Source: Rhizobium tumorigenes (lineage in GTDB: Bacteria > Pseudomonadota > Alphaproteobacteria > Rhizobiales > Rhizobiaceae). Taken from it: a stretch of DNA of 64,000 nucleotides. The notes beneath the pieces are model-generated. The model was not told the DNA's origin and searched no databases. It was given only the letters and a program-made list of their open reading frames with translations. Position 1 is the first letter of the stretch. The number at the start of each line of letters is the position of its first letter. Below, one piece after another: positions 33,084 to 40,414 of the stretch. The stretch is from the NCBI RefSeq assembly GCF_003240565.2, contig NZ_CP117260.1, positions 186,001 through 250,000 on the forward strand, in the 5' to 3' direction. The position numbers and the translations under genes are program-made.

Positions 33084-34067
33084 ATGAAAGCTTTGGTATT
33101 CGAGGCCCCTGACAGGCCGGCAATCGTCGATGTGGCGATGCCGGAGGTTTCGGCCAACGAAGTGCTCGTCCGCACGCGCGCTGTCGGCATTTGTCACTCG
33201 GACTACGAGTTGCTCGCCGGACGATACATCATCCCGATCTCCTATCCGGTGACGCCGGGGCACGAGTGGAGTGGCGAGATCGTCGAGGTCGGTCGCAACG
33301 TGACGGGCTTCAAGGTCGGCGACCGCGTCGTCGGCGAATGCGTCGTGCGCACGCCGGAGCGGCTCCATCATTTCGGATTTTCGATGAGCGGCGCCGATCG
33401 CGAATTCTTCAACGTCAATCCGGAATGGCTACACAAGCTGCCGGATGCGGTCGATGACAAGAAGGCGGCACTGATCGAGCCCTTTACATGCGGCTTCTAT
33501 GCGGTGCTGCGCTCCGGGGGCACCAATGCCAGCGAGACTGTGGTCGTTTCGGGCGGCGGCACCATCGGCCTCGTGTCGGCAGCGGCTGCTATCGGCATGG
33601 GCGCACGCGTCATCGTGGTCGATCCGCTGGCTACCCGCCGCGACGTGGCCCTGAGGCTCGGGGCAGACGCCGCGCTCGATCCGTCCGACGGGGGTGCCGC
33701 GGACCGTATCCGCGAAATGACCCGCGGTCACGGCGCCGACCTGGTTGTCGAGGCATCCGGTCACGATGCATCGCTGGCTGCGGCCTTCGACTACGCACGG
33801 GAAGACGGCCGCATGTCGATGGTCGGGATCAATATCGGGCGCAAGGTGCCGGTCGTCATCGGCCAGATCCAGATAAAGAACCTGACCGTCAGGGGATGCA
33901 TCGGTTCGCCGGGCGTGTGGCCTGCAGCGATACGCTTCCTAGATCGTACAGGGATCGATCTCTCACCGATCCAGACTCACGACTACGCGCTGACGGACGC
34001 CGTCGATGCTTTCAGCTTCGGCAAGGACGCAACCAAGAGCGTCAAGATCACCCTCCTGAACAACTGA
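33084..34067 (+). CDS. Medium-chain zinc-type dehydrogenase
   Basis: A 327-residue MDR dehydrogenase. Start at ATG 33084 with CAGGGAGAG upstream. Catalytic zinc residues are in VGICHSDYELLAG and TPGHEWSGEI. The coenzyme motif is VSGGGTIGLVSAAAAIGMGA. As in the first dehydrogenase of this island, the structural-zinc cysteines are missing; the lobe reads RTPERLHHFGFSMSGADREF. The likely substrate is a polyol or sugar-derived alcohol. The stop codon is part of a perfect 10-bp hairpin. Confidence 0.87.
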   Translation: MKALVFEAPDRPAIVDVAMPEVSANEVLVRTRAVGICHSDYELLAGRYIIPISYPVTPGHEWSGEIVEVGRNVTGFKVGDRVVGECVVRTPERLHHFGFSMSGADREFFNVNPEWLHKLPDAVDDKKAALIEPFTCGFYAVLRSGGTNASETVVVSGGGTIGLVSAAAAIGMGARVIVVDPLATRRDVALRLGADAALDPSDGGAADRIREMTRGHGADLVVEASGHDASLAAAFDYAREDGRMSMVGINIGRKVPVVIGQIQIKNLTVRGCIGSPGVWPAAIRFLDRTGIDLSPIQTHDYALTDAVDAFSFGKDATKSVKITLLNN

Positions 34068-34092
34068 TCGCCGCCTGCGGTTGCGGCGATCA
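34065..34092 (+). terminator. Hairpin covering the stop codon before the dioxygenase gene
   Basis: TGATCGCCGC/GCGGCGATCA form a perfect 10-bp stem with an 8-base loop, starting at the TGA of the dehydrogenase gene. No T-run follows. It may partly separate the upper dehydrogenase genes from the ring-cleavage genes or protect a processed 3' end. Confidence 0.4.
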
Positions 34093-34160
34093 GGGAACGA
34101 CCAAACCCTCACGGATGCGACCGGATCGTGCCGCGGGGCCTATGGGAAAGGACAACGGAA

Positions 34161-35075
34161 ATGGCTGACCAGCAGACGAAACATGACGCTGAGAGCGGAT
34201 ACTTCTCCGAGGAGAGCTCGGTCGAAGTAGTCCTGGCACGGATGGCAGGGAAAACCGATCCGCGTCTGCGCGAAGTCATGAGCGCAGCAATCCGCCACCT
34301 GCATGCGTTCGTCAAGGAAGTGGAGCCCAATCAGCAGGAATGGGGCATGGCCATCGATTTCCTGACCGAAACCGGCCAGATCTGCAACGAATGGCGGCAG
34401 GAGTTCATCCTGCTTTCCGACATTCTCGGCGTTTCCATGCTGGTCGATGCGATCAACAACCGCAAGCCATCCGGGGCGACCGAGACTACGGTGCTCGGTC
34501 CGTTCCATGTCATGGACGCACCGCAATACGAGAATGGCGCCAATATCTGTCTGGATGGCAAGGGCGAACCGCTGCTGGTGAGGGGGCGCGTCACCGATAC
34601 CGACGGAAAGCCGATCGCCGGCGCGATGCTCGATGTCTGGCAAGCCAACGACGAGGGCTTCTACGATGTCCAGCAGAAGGGCCTGCAGCCCGAGATGAAC
34701 CTGCGCGGCATCTTCAAGACGGATGCCGACGGGTCATACTGGTTCAAGTCGGTTCGGCCAAAATTCTATCCGATCCCCGATGACGGCCCTGTTGGCAAGC
34801 TGCTCGGCCAGATGGGGCGCCATCCATTCAGGCCAGCCCACATCCACTTCATCGTCGGGGCTGCCGGCTTCGAGCCCATCACAACACATATCTTCACGCC
34901 CGATTGCCCCTACCTTCATTCGGATGCGGTTTTCGGGGTGAAGGAAGACCTGATTGCCGATTTCGGCAAGCTGGACGATCCGAAGCGCGCTGCCGAGCTC
35001 GGCTTCGACAATCCGTTCGAGGCCGTGACCTGTGACTTTGTGCTGGTCACGCCGCAGCAGAAGCTGGAGGCATAG
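34161..35075 (+). CDS. Hydroxyquinol 1,2-dioxygenase (intradiol)
   Basis: A 304-residue intradiol dioxygenase. Start at ATG 34161, with GGAAAGGA upstream. An N-terminal helical dimerisation domain (about 20-105) precedes the catalytic beta-sandwich. Iron ligands are visible: Tyr168 (GFYDVQ), Tyr203 (KFYPIPDDGPVG), His227 and His229 (RPAHIHF). The GFYDVQ, EMNLRG and YPIPDDGPVGKLL segments match hydroxyquinol enzymes rather than catechol ones. The enzyme splits 1,2,4-trihydroxybenzene to maleylacetate, which fits the maleylacetate reductase gene starting 2 bp after its stop. Confidence 0.9.
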   Translation: MADQQTKHDAESGYFSEESSVEVVLARMAGKTDPRLREVMSAAIRHLHAFVKEVEPNQQEWGMAIDFLTETGQICNEWRQEFILLSDILGVSMLVDAINNRKPSGATETTVLGPFHVMDAPQYENGANICLDGKGEPLLVRGRVTDTDGKPIAGAMLDVWQANDEGFYDVQQKGLQPEMNLRGIFKTDADGSYWFKSVRPKFYPIPDDGPVGKLLGQMGRHPFRPAHIHFIVGAAGFEPITTHIFTPDCPYLHSDAVFGVKEDLIADFGKLDDPKRAAELGFDNPFEAVTCDFVLVTPQQKLEA

Positions 35076-35077
35076 CG

Positions 35078-36157
35078 ATGCAGGCCTTCACCTATAACGC
35101 CAATCCCGGGCGCGTGATCTTCGGGCACGGCACGATCGCAAGGCTTGGAGAAGAGGCTGACCGTCTGTCGGCCGACAAGGTTCTCGTCCTGTCGACACCG
35201 GAGCAGGCCGAACAGGCGCGGGCCGTGGCCGATCATCTCGGACCGCGTTTTGCTGGCAGCTATACGAAGGCGCAGATGCACACGCCAGTCGACGTGACCG
35301 TCGATGCGATGCGTGAAGTCGAGCGGCTGAAGGCGAACGCGGTGCTGGCAATCGGCGGCGGATCGACGACGGGGCTCGGAAAGGCCATCGCCTTTCGCAC
35401 CGATATTCCGCAGATCGTGGTGCCGACAACCTATGCCGGCTCCGAGGCGACGCCTATCCTTGGCGAAACTGAGAATGGTCGAAAGGTCACGAAGTCAGAC
35501 CCGCGCATTCTGCCTGAGGTCATCGTCTACGACATCGACCTTACCCTGACACTGCCGGGCTCGATGTCCGTCACTTCAGGCCTCAATGCCGTGGCCCATG
35601 CGGTCGAGGCACTGTATGCGCGCGAAACCAATCCGATCATTTCGCTATTGGCGGAGCAGGGGATCGCGGCATTCTCGCGCGCCTTGCCGGTTATCGCGAA
35701 AAACCCGGAAGATCCCGAGGCAAGAGCCGATGCGCTGTACGGGGCGTGGCTTTGTGGCGTCTGCCTGGGTTCCGTCGGCATGGCGCTCCACCACAAGCTC
35801 TGCCACACCCTCGGCGGCATGTTCAACCTGCCGCATGCGCCAATGCACACCGCTGTCCTGCCGCACGCCGTCGCCTACAACGCGCCGGCGGTACCGGAAG
35901 CGATGGCGCGGATTGCCAAAGCGCTCGGCGCTGACGATGCGGCGACGGGCTTGTTCGATCTCGCCTCCGGTCTCGGTGCGGATATGGCCCTCAAGTCATT
36001 GGGCATGCCCGGCGATGGGATCGACGCGGCGGTCGAGCAGGCGATGTCCAATGCCTACTGGAACCCGCGCGCATTGGAAAAGGATGGTCTCCATCATCTG
36101 CTGTCTCGTGCCTATGAGGGCGCAAGGCCGGCAGGCGCGTCTGCGTCGTCAATCTGA
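35078..36157 (+). CDS. Maleylacetate reductase
   Basis: A 359-residue iron-type alcohol dehydrogenase-fold enzyme. Seen: FGHGTIARLGEEADRL near the N-terminus, the NAD(P)-binding AIGGGSTTGLGKAI, the GLNAVAHAVEALYA segment and the HKLCHTLGGMFNLPHAPMHT region. These match maleylacetate reductases, which turn maleylacetate into 3-oxoadipate with NAD(P)H. It directly follows the dioxygenase gene (2-bp gap), a standard pairing. 3-Oxoadipate would then enter central metabolism through enzymes encoded elsewhere. Confidence 0.92.
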   Translation: MQAFTYNANPGRVIFGHGTIARLGEEADRLSADKVLVLSTPEQAEQARAVADHLGPRFAGSYTKAQMHTPVDVTVDAMREVERLKANAVLAIGGGSTTGLGKAIAFRTDIPQIVVPTTYAGSEATPILGETENGRKVTKSDPRILPEVIVYDIDLTLTLPGSMSVTSGLNAVAHAVEALYARETNPIISLLAEQGIAAFSRALPVIAKNPEDPEARADALYGAWLCGVCLGSVGMALHHKLCHTLGGMFNLPHAPMHTAVLPHAVAYNAPAVPEAMARIAKALGADDAATGLFDLASGLGADMALKSLGMPGDGIDAAVEQAMSNAYWNPRALEKDGLHHLLSRAYEGARPAGASASSI

Positions 36158-36174
36158 CCCGGGAAACAGAAACG

Positions 36175-36474
36175 ATGATCAAACATATCGTCATGTGGAA
36201 CGTCCGCGGTGACACGGCCGAGGAAAAGCAAGAGGCGGCGCGCAACGTCAAGCACAAGTTCGAGGGTCTGGTCGGCCAGATCCCGGGCTTGCGGACGCTG
36301 GAGATCGGCATCGATATCAGCCGGATTTCCTACGCCTGCGACGTGGTGCTGTATTCCGAATTCGAGAGCCAGGCCGATCTGCAGGGATACGCGGAGCATC
36401 CGGCTCACCTGCAGGTCAGAAACGAGCTCGATGGGGTCCGCACGGACCGCTATCAGGTCGACTATATCCCCTGA
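36175..36474 (+). CDS. Dabb-family protein (stress-responsive A/B barrel)
   Basis: A 99-residue dimeric alpha/beta barrel protein: MIKHIVMWNVRGDT at the start, a KHKFEGLVGQIPGL helix and the conserved LEIGID...YACDVVLYSEFES pattern, ending with HPAHLQVRNEL. Family members include cyclases and decarboxylases acting on polyketide- or phenol-like molecules; most are uncharacterised. Placed between ring-cleavage and reductase genes, it may catalyse a dehydration or tautomerisation (inference). Confidence 0.87.
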   Translation: MIKHIVMWNVRGDTAEEKQEAARNVKHKFEGLVGQIPGLRTLEIGIDISRISYACDVVLYSEFESQADLQGYAEHPAHLQVRNELDGVRTDRYQVDYIP

Positions 36475-36578
36475 GACGAAGCGTCCGCACGTCATCTCTG
36501 CGTCTCGCGAGGGACAGCCAATAAACTCTCTCACATGCGCTGACGATTGGGCGCGATCATACCCGAAGGAGATACCGC

Positions 36579-37637
36579 ATGAGCTGGGATAAAGAGGGCG
36601 GTCCGAGGATCGCGTTTCTGGGCACGGGCGCGCAAGGCGCTTCCATCGGCGCCGATTTCGCGCTTGCGGGCCTGGACGTAACCTTCATCGAACAGTGGCC
36701 GGATCACGTCATCGCAATCCGCGAGCATGGCATCACTGTCAACCTGCCGACACGCACGATCAATGCCAAAGTTCCAGCACTGCATCTTTGCCAGGTGGCG
36801 GAAATCAAGGAACCCTTCGATGTCGTCTTCCTGGTGGTCAAGGCCTACGATACGAAATGGGCCTGCCAGCTTATTGAGCCGGTCCTTGCGCCAGACGGCT
36901 TGGTTGTCGGCCTGCAGAACGGCATGACCCATGAGGATATTGCCGCGATCGTCGGCCGGGAGCGGACCATCGGCGCGGTGATCGAGATCGCCTCCAACAT
37001 GTGGGTGCCCGGTGTCACCAACCGTCAGAACGACCACGACACCTCTTGGTTCGCTCTTGGCGCGCTCGATCCGCAGACGCAGCCAAGGGTCGAGGCCGTT
37101 GCCGATCTGCTGCGCAATGCAGGCACGGTCGAGGTCACGGACGATATCCGTTCGGCAAAATGGATGAAGCTGGTCGTCAACGCGGCCGAACTTATTCCTT
37201 CGGCGATCATCAATCTGCCGCTGGGAGATGCAGCACGGACCCCGGGTATGCTGGAGACGATGCGTGCGGCCGGCTATGAGGCCATGCATGCGGCCCTCGC
37301 CGATGGTGCCACGATTGTACCCATCATCGGCATGCCGCCGGTGACGACAAACGACCCGGAGCGCTATGTCGACAAGATATTCGAAGAGGTACTGACGGTC
37401 TTCTCGCAAGCCGACACGTTGACAACGTCGTTGCAGGACTGGCGAAAAGGACGTCGTGCCGAGATCCAGGAGGTCAACGGCTGGGTCGTCGACACCCTGA
37501 AAGCGCACGGCCGGCCAGCGCCGGTGAACCAGCGCGTCATGGAAATCGCCTACGAGATCGAAAATGGCAGGCTCGAAGCCAGGCCGGAGAATTCGAAGCT
37601 GCTGATCGAGGCCTTTGAAGCTGCTGGCAAGAGATGA
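36579..37637 (+). CDS. Ketopantoate reductase-family dehydrogenase (ApbA/PanE-like)
   Basis: A 352-residue protein with an N-terminal Rossmann motif (IAFLGTGAQGASIGADFA), VVFLVVKAYDTKWA and GLQNGM, all typical of the ApbA/PanE family. The C-terminal helical domain includes KWMKLVVNAAEL with the family Lys. These enzymes reduce a 2-oxo acid or oxidise the matching hydroxy acid. The start has GAAGGAG at good spacing. As it lies in a catabolic cluster far from pantothenate genes, true ketopantoate reduction is unlikely. Substrate unknown. Confidence 0.85.
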   Translation: MSWDKEGGPRIAFLGTGAQGASIGADFALAGLDVTFIEQWPDHVIAIREHGITVNLPTRTINAKVPALHLCQVAEIKEPFDVVFLVVKAYDTKWACQLIEPVLAPDGLVVGLQNGMTHEDIAAIVGRERTIGAVIEIASNMWVPGVTNRQNDHDTSWFALGALDPQTQPRVEAVADLLRNAGTVEVTDDIRSAKWMKLVVNAAELIPSAIINLPLGDAARTPGMLETMRAAGYEAMHAALADGATIVPIIGMPPVTTNDPERYVDKIFEEVLTVFSQADTLTTSLQDWRKGRRAEIQEVNGWVVDTLKAHGRPAPVNQRVMEIAYEIENGRLEARPENSKLLIEAFEAAGKR

Positions 37638-37744
37638 CACGCACGTCCAAGCCAGTCTGCAGCTGAAACAGTCCAGACGGTCGGGAGTATGACGCCTTTG
37701 ATGCATGGACGGTGATGCGCCGAAGTTTCTGATTTTTTCGCGTG

Positions 37745-37792
37745 AAATCCGGACGATCAAGCTTCCAAAAAGCGCCTTATCCAATCCGGACA
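37745..37792. promoter_or_regulatory. Repeated operator-like motif upstream of the transporter operon
   Basis: Two copies of AATCCGGAC begin at 37746 and 37783. The second is within TATCCAATCCGGACA (37778-37792), identical to 30136-30150 in front of the HIBADH gene, and continues into ACATC-TTC-GATGT. The sites lie about 155 bp before the small open frame and 460 bp before the permease gene. The rest of 37638-38256 shows only the short frame described separately. Confidence 0.45.
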
Positions 37793-37946
37793 TCTTCGAT
37801 GTTTTCAGGCGCTTCAAAATGCATAAAGGTGGAGACGAGGAGTTGGGAGGAGTGCCCTTACCTCAACAAATAGATCGAAGCCGTAGCTTTCTCGAGAGGG
37901 AAGGTCTCTTGTTCTGTGACTTTATTTTGCAGTTGCTTGGAGGAGC

Positions 37947-38102
37947 ATGGATATGGACGACGAAATCTACAATTCGGCTGCCTGCAATTGCGCCGACCCA
38001 GTGGAACTGCGCGAAATGACCATGCTTTCGAGCGATAGGTATATTTCCATTCGGGCGCGTGAAGTACAAAATTCAGAATTGCTAGTAAATGCCCACGAGT
38101 AA
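37947..38102 (+). CDS. Possible small protein (51 aa) ahead of the transporter operon
   Basis: An ATG at 37947 follows a very strong GGAGGAG ribosome site and opens a 51-codon frame ending TAA at 38100-38102. It begins MDMDDEIYNSAACNCADP, continuing VELREMTMLSSDRYISI. It has two cysteines close together (CNC), no membrane segment and no recognised family. Codon use in the first half fits the neighbours; the end is more AT-rich. It could be a real small protein or a translated leader of the importer operon starting 154 bp later. Confidence 0.4.
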   Translation: MDMDDEIYNSAACNCADPVELREMTMLSSDRYISIRAREVQNSELLVNAHE

Positions 38103-38256
38103 CCGCCGGTAGTCTCAGGCTAGTGGGCTCACTTGTGCTCGTTCCGGCATGGCGCATTCGAGTATATCGGCTGCCCGAATTTTTCAGCATACGGCCATAG
38201 GCAGCCCGGGCAGCAAAGGTGTTTTTCGTGAGCGATTCCAAGAAAGGTGAGCTGAG

Positions 38257-39252
38257 ATGAACTCAAGCTCGATGACATCGACCAGCTTGCAGAAGCAAAG
38301 CCTGTTTCGGATCCCGATGGCGCGGAGTTTCATGACGGTCGTCTTCTCGACCATCCTGCTGCTGGTCGTCTGCAAGGTATTTGCGCCCTCGAGCGTCTCC
38401 TGGGGAGCGCTGTCGGGAAGCCTGCCGTTCGCAGCGATCATCGCCGTCGTCGGTCTTGGGCAGCTGCTCGTAGTGCAGCAGGGCGGGTTCGACCTTTCAC
38501 TTCCCGGCTCCGTCTCGCTCGCCGTCGTGGTTGCCACCCACTATCCTCAGCAGAACGATGCGCTGCTTTATCAGGCAGTTCTGATCGCGCTCGGGATGGC
38601 CCTCATTGCAGGTTTCGCGAACGGGATCCTCGTCAGCTTCTTCCGGTTGAACTCGATTATTGCGACGATCGGCATCAATGCGCTGCTTTACGGCGCAGTC
38701 TTTGCCACGTCGGGCGGGGTTCCTTCGATCACGACGAACCTTCTTGCGGAAATAGCCGGTGGTGAGACCTTCCGGGTCCCGAATGCTGTGTATTTCGCGC
38801 TTGCCGCCACCGTTGTCGTTTCTTTCGTGCTCAAGAAAACACTGGTCGGGCGCCGCTTCGAGGCCATCGGCGCCAGCCCTCCGGCCGGTCGTGCCGCCGG
38901 ACTTCGCGTTCGTGTTCATCAGATGATGGCCTATGTCTTCGCGCAGCTGCTCTATTGCATGGCCGGAATCCTGATCGCCGGCATCACCCGCGAGCCAACC
39001 GCGTTTCAGGGAGACACGCTTCTGCTGCCGTCTGTTGCGGTCGTTGTGCTGGGAGGCACTTCGCTCCTGGGTGGCCGGGGCTTCCCGATCTCGACTGTCA
39101 TCGCGGCCTTCTTTCTCAATCAATTGAGCCAATTCGCCCTGTCAGTAGGGGTTCCATACTCGGCTCAGACCATCATCCAGGCCCTGGCCCTGGGTTTTGG
39201 CATCGGTGTTTACTCGCTGCGTTGGCGAAGAAACGTAAGAAAAACGACCTGA
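38257..39252 (+). CDS. Sugar ABC transporter permease (RbsC-like)
   Basis: A 331-residue permease of the ribose/xylose (CUT2) type with about 8-10 membrane segments. Seen: AIIAVVGLGQLLVVQQGGFDLSLPG (split), the family-typical NGILVSFFRLNSIIATIG, AAGLRVR and the C-terminal VVVLGGTSLLGGRG motif. It would form the channel with the permease half of the fused protein at 40415. The start has GAAAGGTGAG upstream. The ligand is probably a sugar or cyclitol, from family knowledge. Confidence 0.9.
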   Translation: MNSSSMTSTSLQKQSLFRIPMARSFMTVVFSTILLLVVCKVFAPSSVSWGALSGSLPFAAIIAVVGLGQLLVVQQGGFDLSLPGSVSLAVVVATHYPQQNDALLYQAVLIALGMALIAGFANGILVSFFRLNSIIATIGINALLYGAVFATSGGVPSITTNLLAEIAGGETFRVPNAVYFALAATVVVSFVLKKTLVGRRFEAIGASPPAGRAAGLRVRVHQMMAYVFAQLLYCMAGILIAGITREPTAFQGDTLLLPSVAVVVLGGTSLLGGRGFPISTVIAAFFLNQLSQFALSVGVPYSAQTIIQALALGFGIGVYSLRWRRNVRKTT

Positions 39253-39277
39253 ACGAAAAACTGTGGAGGAGAAAAAC

Positions 39278-40345
39278 ATGAAACATTCGACATTCAAGAA
39301 GGGCTTTGCGCTCTCCGTCGCCGCCGCCGTCATGGCGCTCGGCAGCGCGGGCCTTGCCAAGGCCGAGACGCCCTCGTGGTGCGGCCCGAAAAAGGCGTCG
39401 TTGGCACTGCTCGACGGCTACGGAGGCAATAGCTGGCGCCAGGTGACGACGGCATCGGGCAAGCAGGTCGTCGATCTCTGCCCGAGCATTACCAAATATG
39501 AATATGCAGATGGCCAAGGTGATACGCAAAAGTCGATTTCAGACATCAAGGGTATGGCTGCCAAGGGTATCGACGCGCTGGTCGTGTTCGGCGACGCCGG
39601 CCCTGCCATGCTTCCGGCCATCACCAGCGTTTACAAGTCAGGCAAGGTCATCGTGCCGTACCGGGTAGCCGTTGGCGGCAAGGAGGGCGTCAACTATTCG
39701 AAGTTCATCGGCTCGTCGTTCGAGAACGATGGCGTGACCTGGGGCAACTGGATCAAGGGTATCCTCCCCAAGGGGGGCAATCTGCTGTTCCTCAGCGGTC
39801 CGGCAGGCAACAGCCAGGGTCTCGATGAACTGAAGGGCCTGAAGAGCGTCCTCGGTCCGGAGTATGTCTTCGTCAACCCGCAGCCTTTCGCGGTCACAAA
39901 CTGGGATCCGGCTTTGACCCAGAAAGTATTGACGGCCGAAATTGCCAAGAATGCCAAGATCGATGTCATAGTGTCGGACTTCGGCCCGTCGCTGGTAGGC
40001 GCGTTGCCGACATTCACCAAGCAGGGAAAGTCGATCCCGGCGCTGGCAACATCCGACGGCAATTCGCTGGGCTGCCTGTTCGATGAGAGCAAGGCCAAGA
40101 ACCCGGATTTCAAGCTGTTCACTGTCGCGACCGGCAATGACAACGTGCGGCTTGCCGTAGAATGGGCCGTTGCGCTTGCAACCGGCGGCGAGAAGCCAAA
40201 GGACGAAATCTTCAAGGCCCCTGCCTTCGAAGACTCGGTCTCCGGCACGCCGAACCCCGTCAAGTGCCGCAAGGACCTGCCTGGCTCCATCTATCTGTCG
40301 TCCGCACTTTCGGCAGAAGACCAGGCCAAGGCGGTCACCAAGTAG
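39278..40345 (+). CDS. Sugar ABC transporter substrate-binding protein (RbsB-like)
   Basis: A 355-residue periplasmic protein. Start at ATG 39278 with GGAGGAG upstream. Sec signal with cleavage near AKA|ETPSW (residue 29). The mature part follows the periplasmic-binding-protein-like pattern: GGNSWRQVTTASGKQ, QKSISDIKGMAAKGIDALVVFGD, and the hinge region VDVGA-like sites are replaced by DNVRLAVEWAVALATGG near the end. It has four cysteines (SWCGPKK, VDLCPS, LGCLF, VKCRKD) that could form disulphides. Located between permease and fused ATPase genes, it is the ligand receptor of this importer. Ligand unknown. Confidence 0.85.
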   Translation: MKHSTFKKGFALSVAAAVMALGSAGLAKAETPSWCGPKKASLALLDGYGGNSWRQVTTASGKQVVDLCPSITKYEYADGQGDTQKSISDIKGMAAKGIDALVVFGDAGPAMLPAITSVYKSGKVIVPYRVAVGGKEGVNYSKFIGSSFENDGVTWGNWIKGILPKGGNLLFLSGPAGNSQGLDELKGLKSVLGPEYVFVNPQPFAVTNWDPALTQKVLTAEIAKNAKIDVIVSDFGPSLVGALPTFTKQGKSIPALATSDGNSLGCLFDESKAKNPDFKLFTVATGNDNVRLAVEWAVALATGGEKPKDEIFKAPAFEDSVSGTPNPVKCRKDLPGSIYLSSALSAEDQAKAVTK

Positions 40346-40366
40346 CCGACGAACAGGCATGGATTT

Positions 40367-40390
40367 CCCCGGAGAGAACACTCTCCGGGG
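40367..40390 (+). terminator. Hairpin between binding-protein and ATPase-permease genes
   Basis: CCCCGGAGAG/CTCTCCGGGG is a perfect 10-bp stem with loop AACA, 21 bp after the binding-protein stop, followed by CAAGTTTTCG. Such hairpins commonly act as partial terminators or 3'-end stabilisers that keep binding-protein mRNA above the level of the downstream transporter genes. Confidence 0.55.
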
Positions 40391-40414
40391 CAAGTTTTCG
40401 AGGACGGATAACAG

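Noticed and set aside
37705..38019. 104-codon frame in the gap before the sugar importer
   Set aside because: No ribosome site, no family, and it overlaps in another frame the better-supported 51-codon frame.
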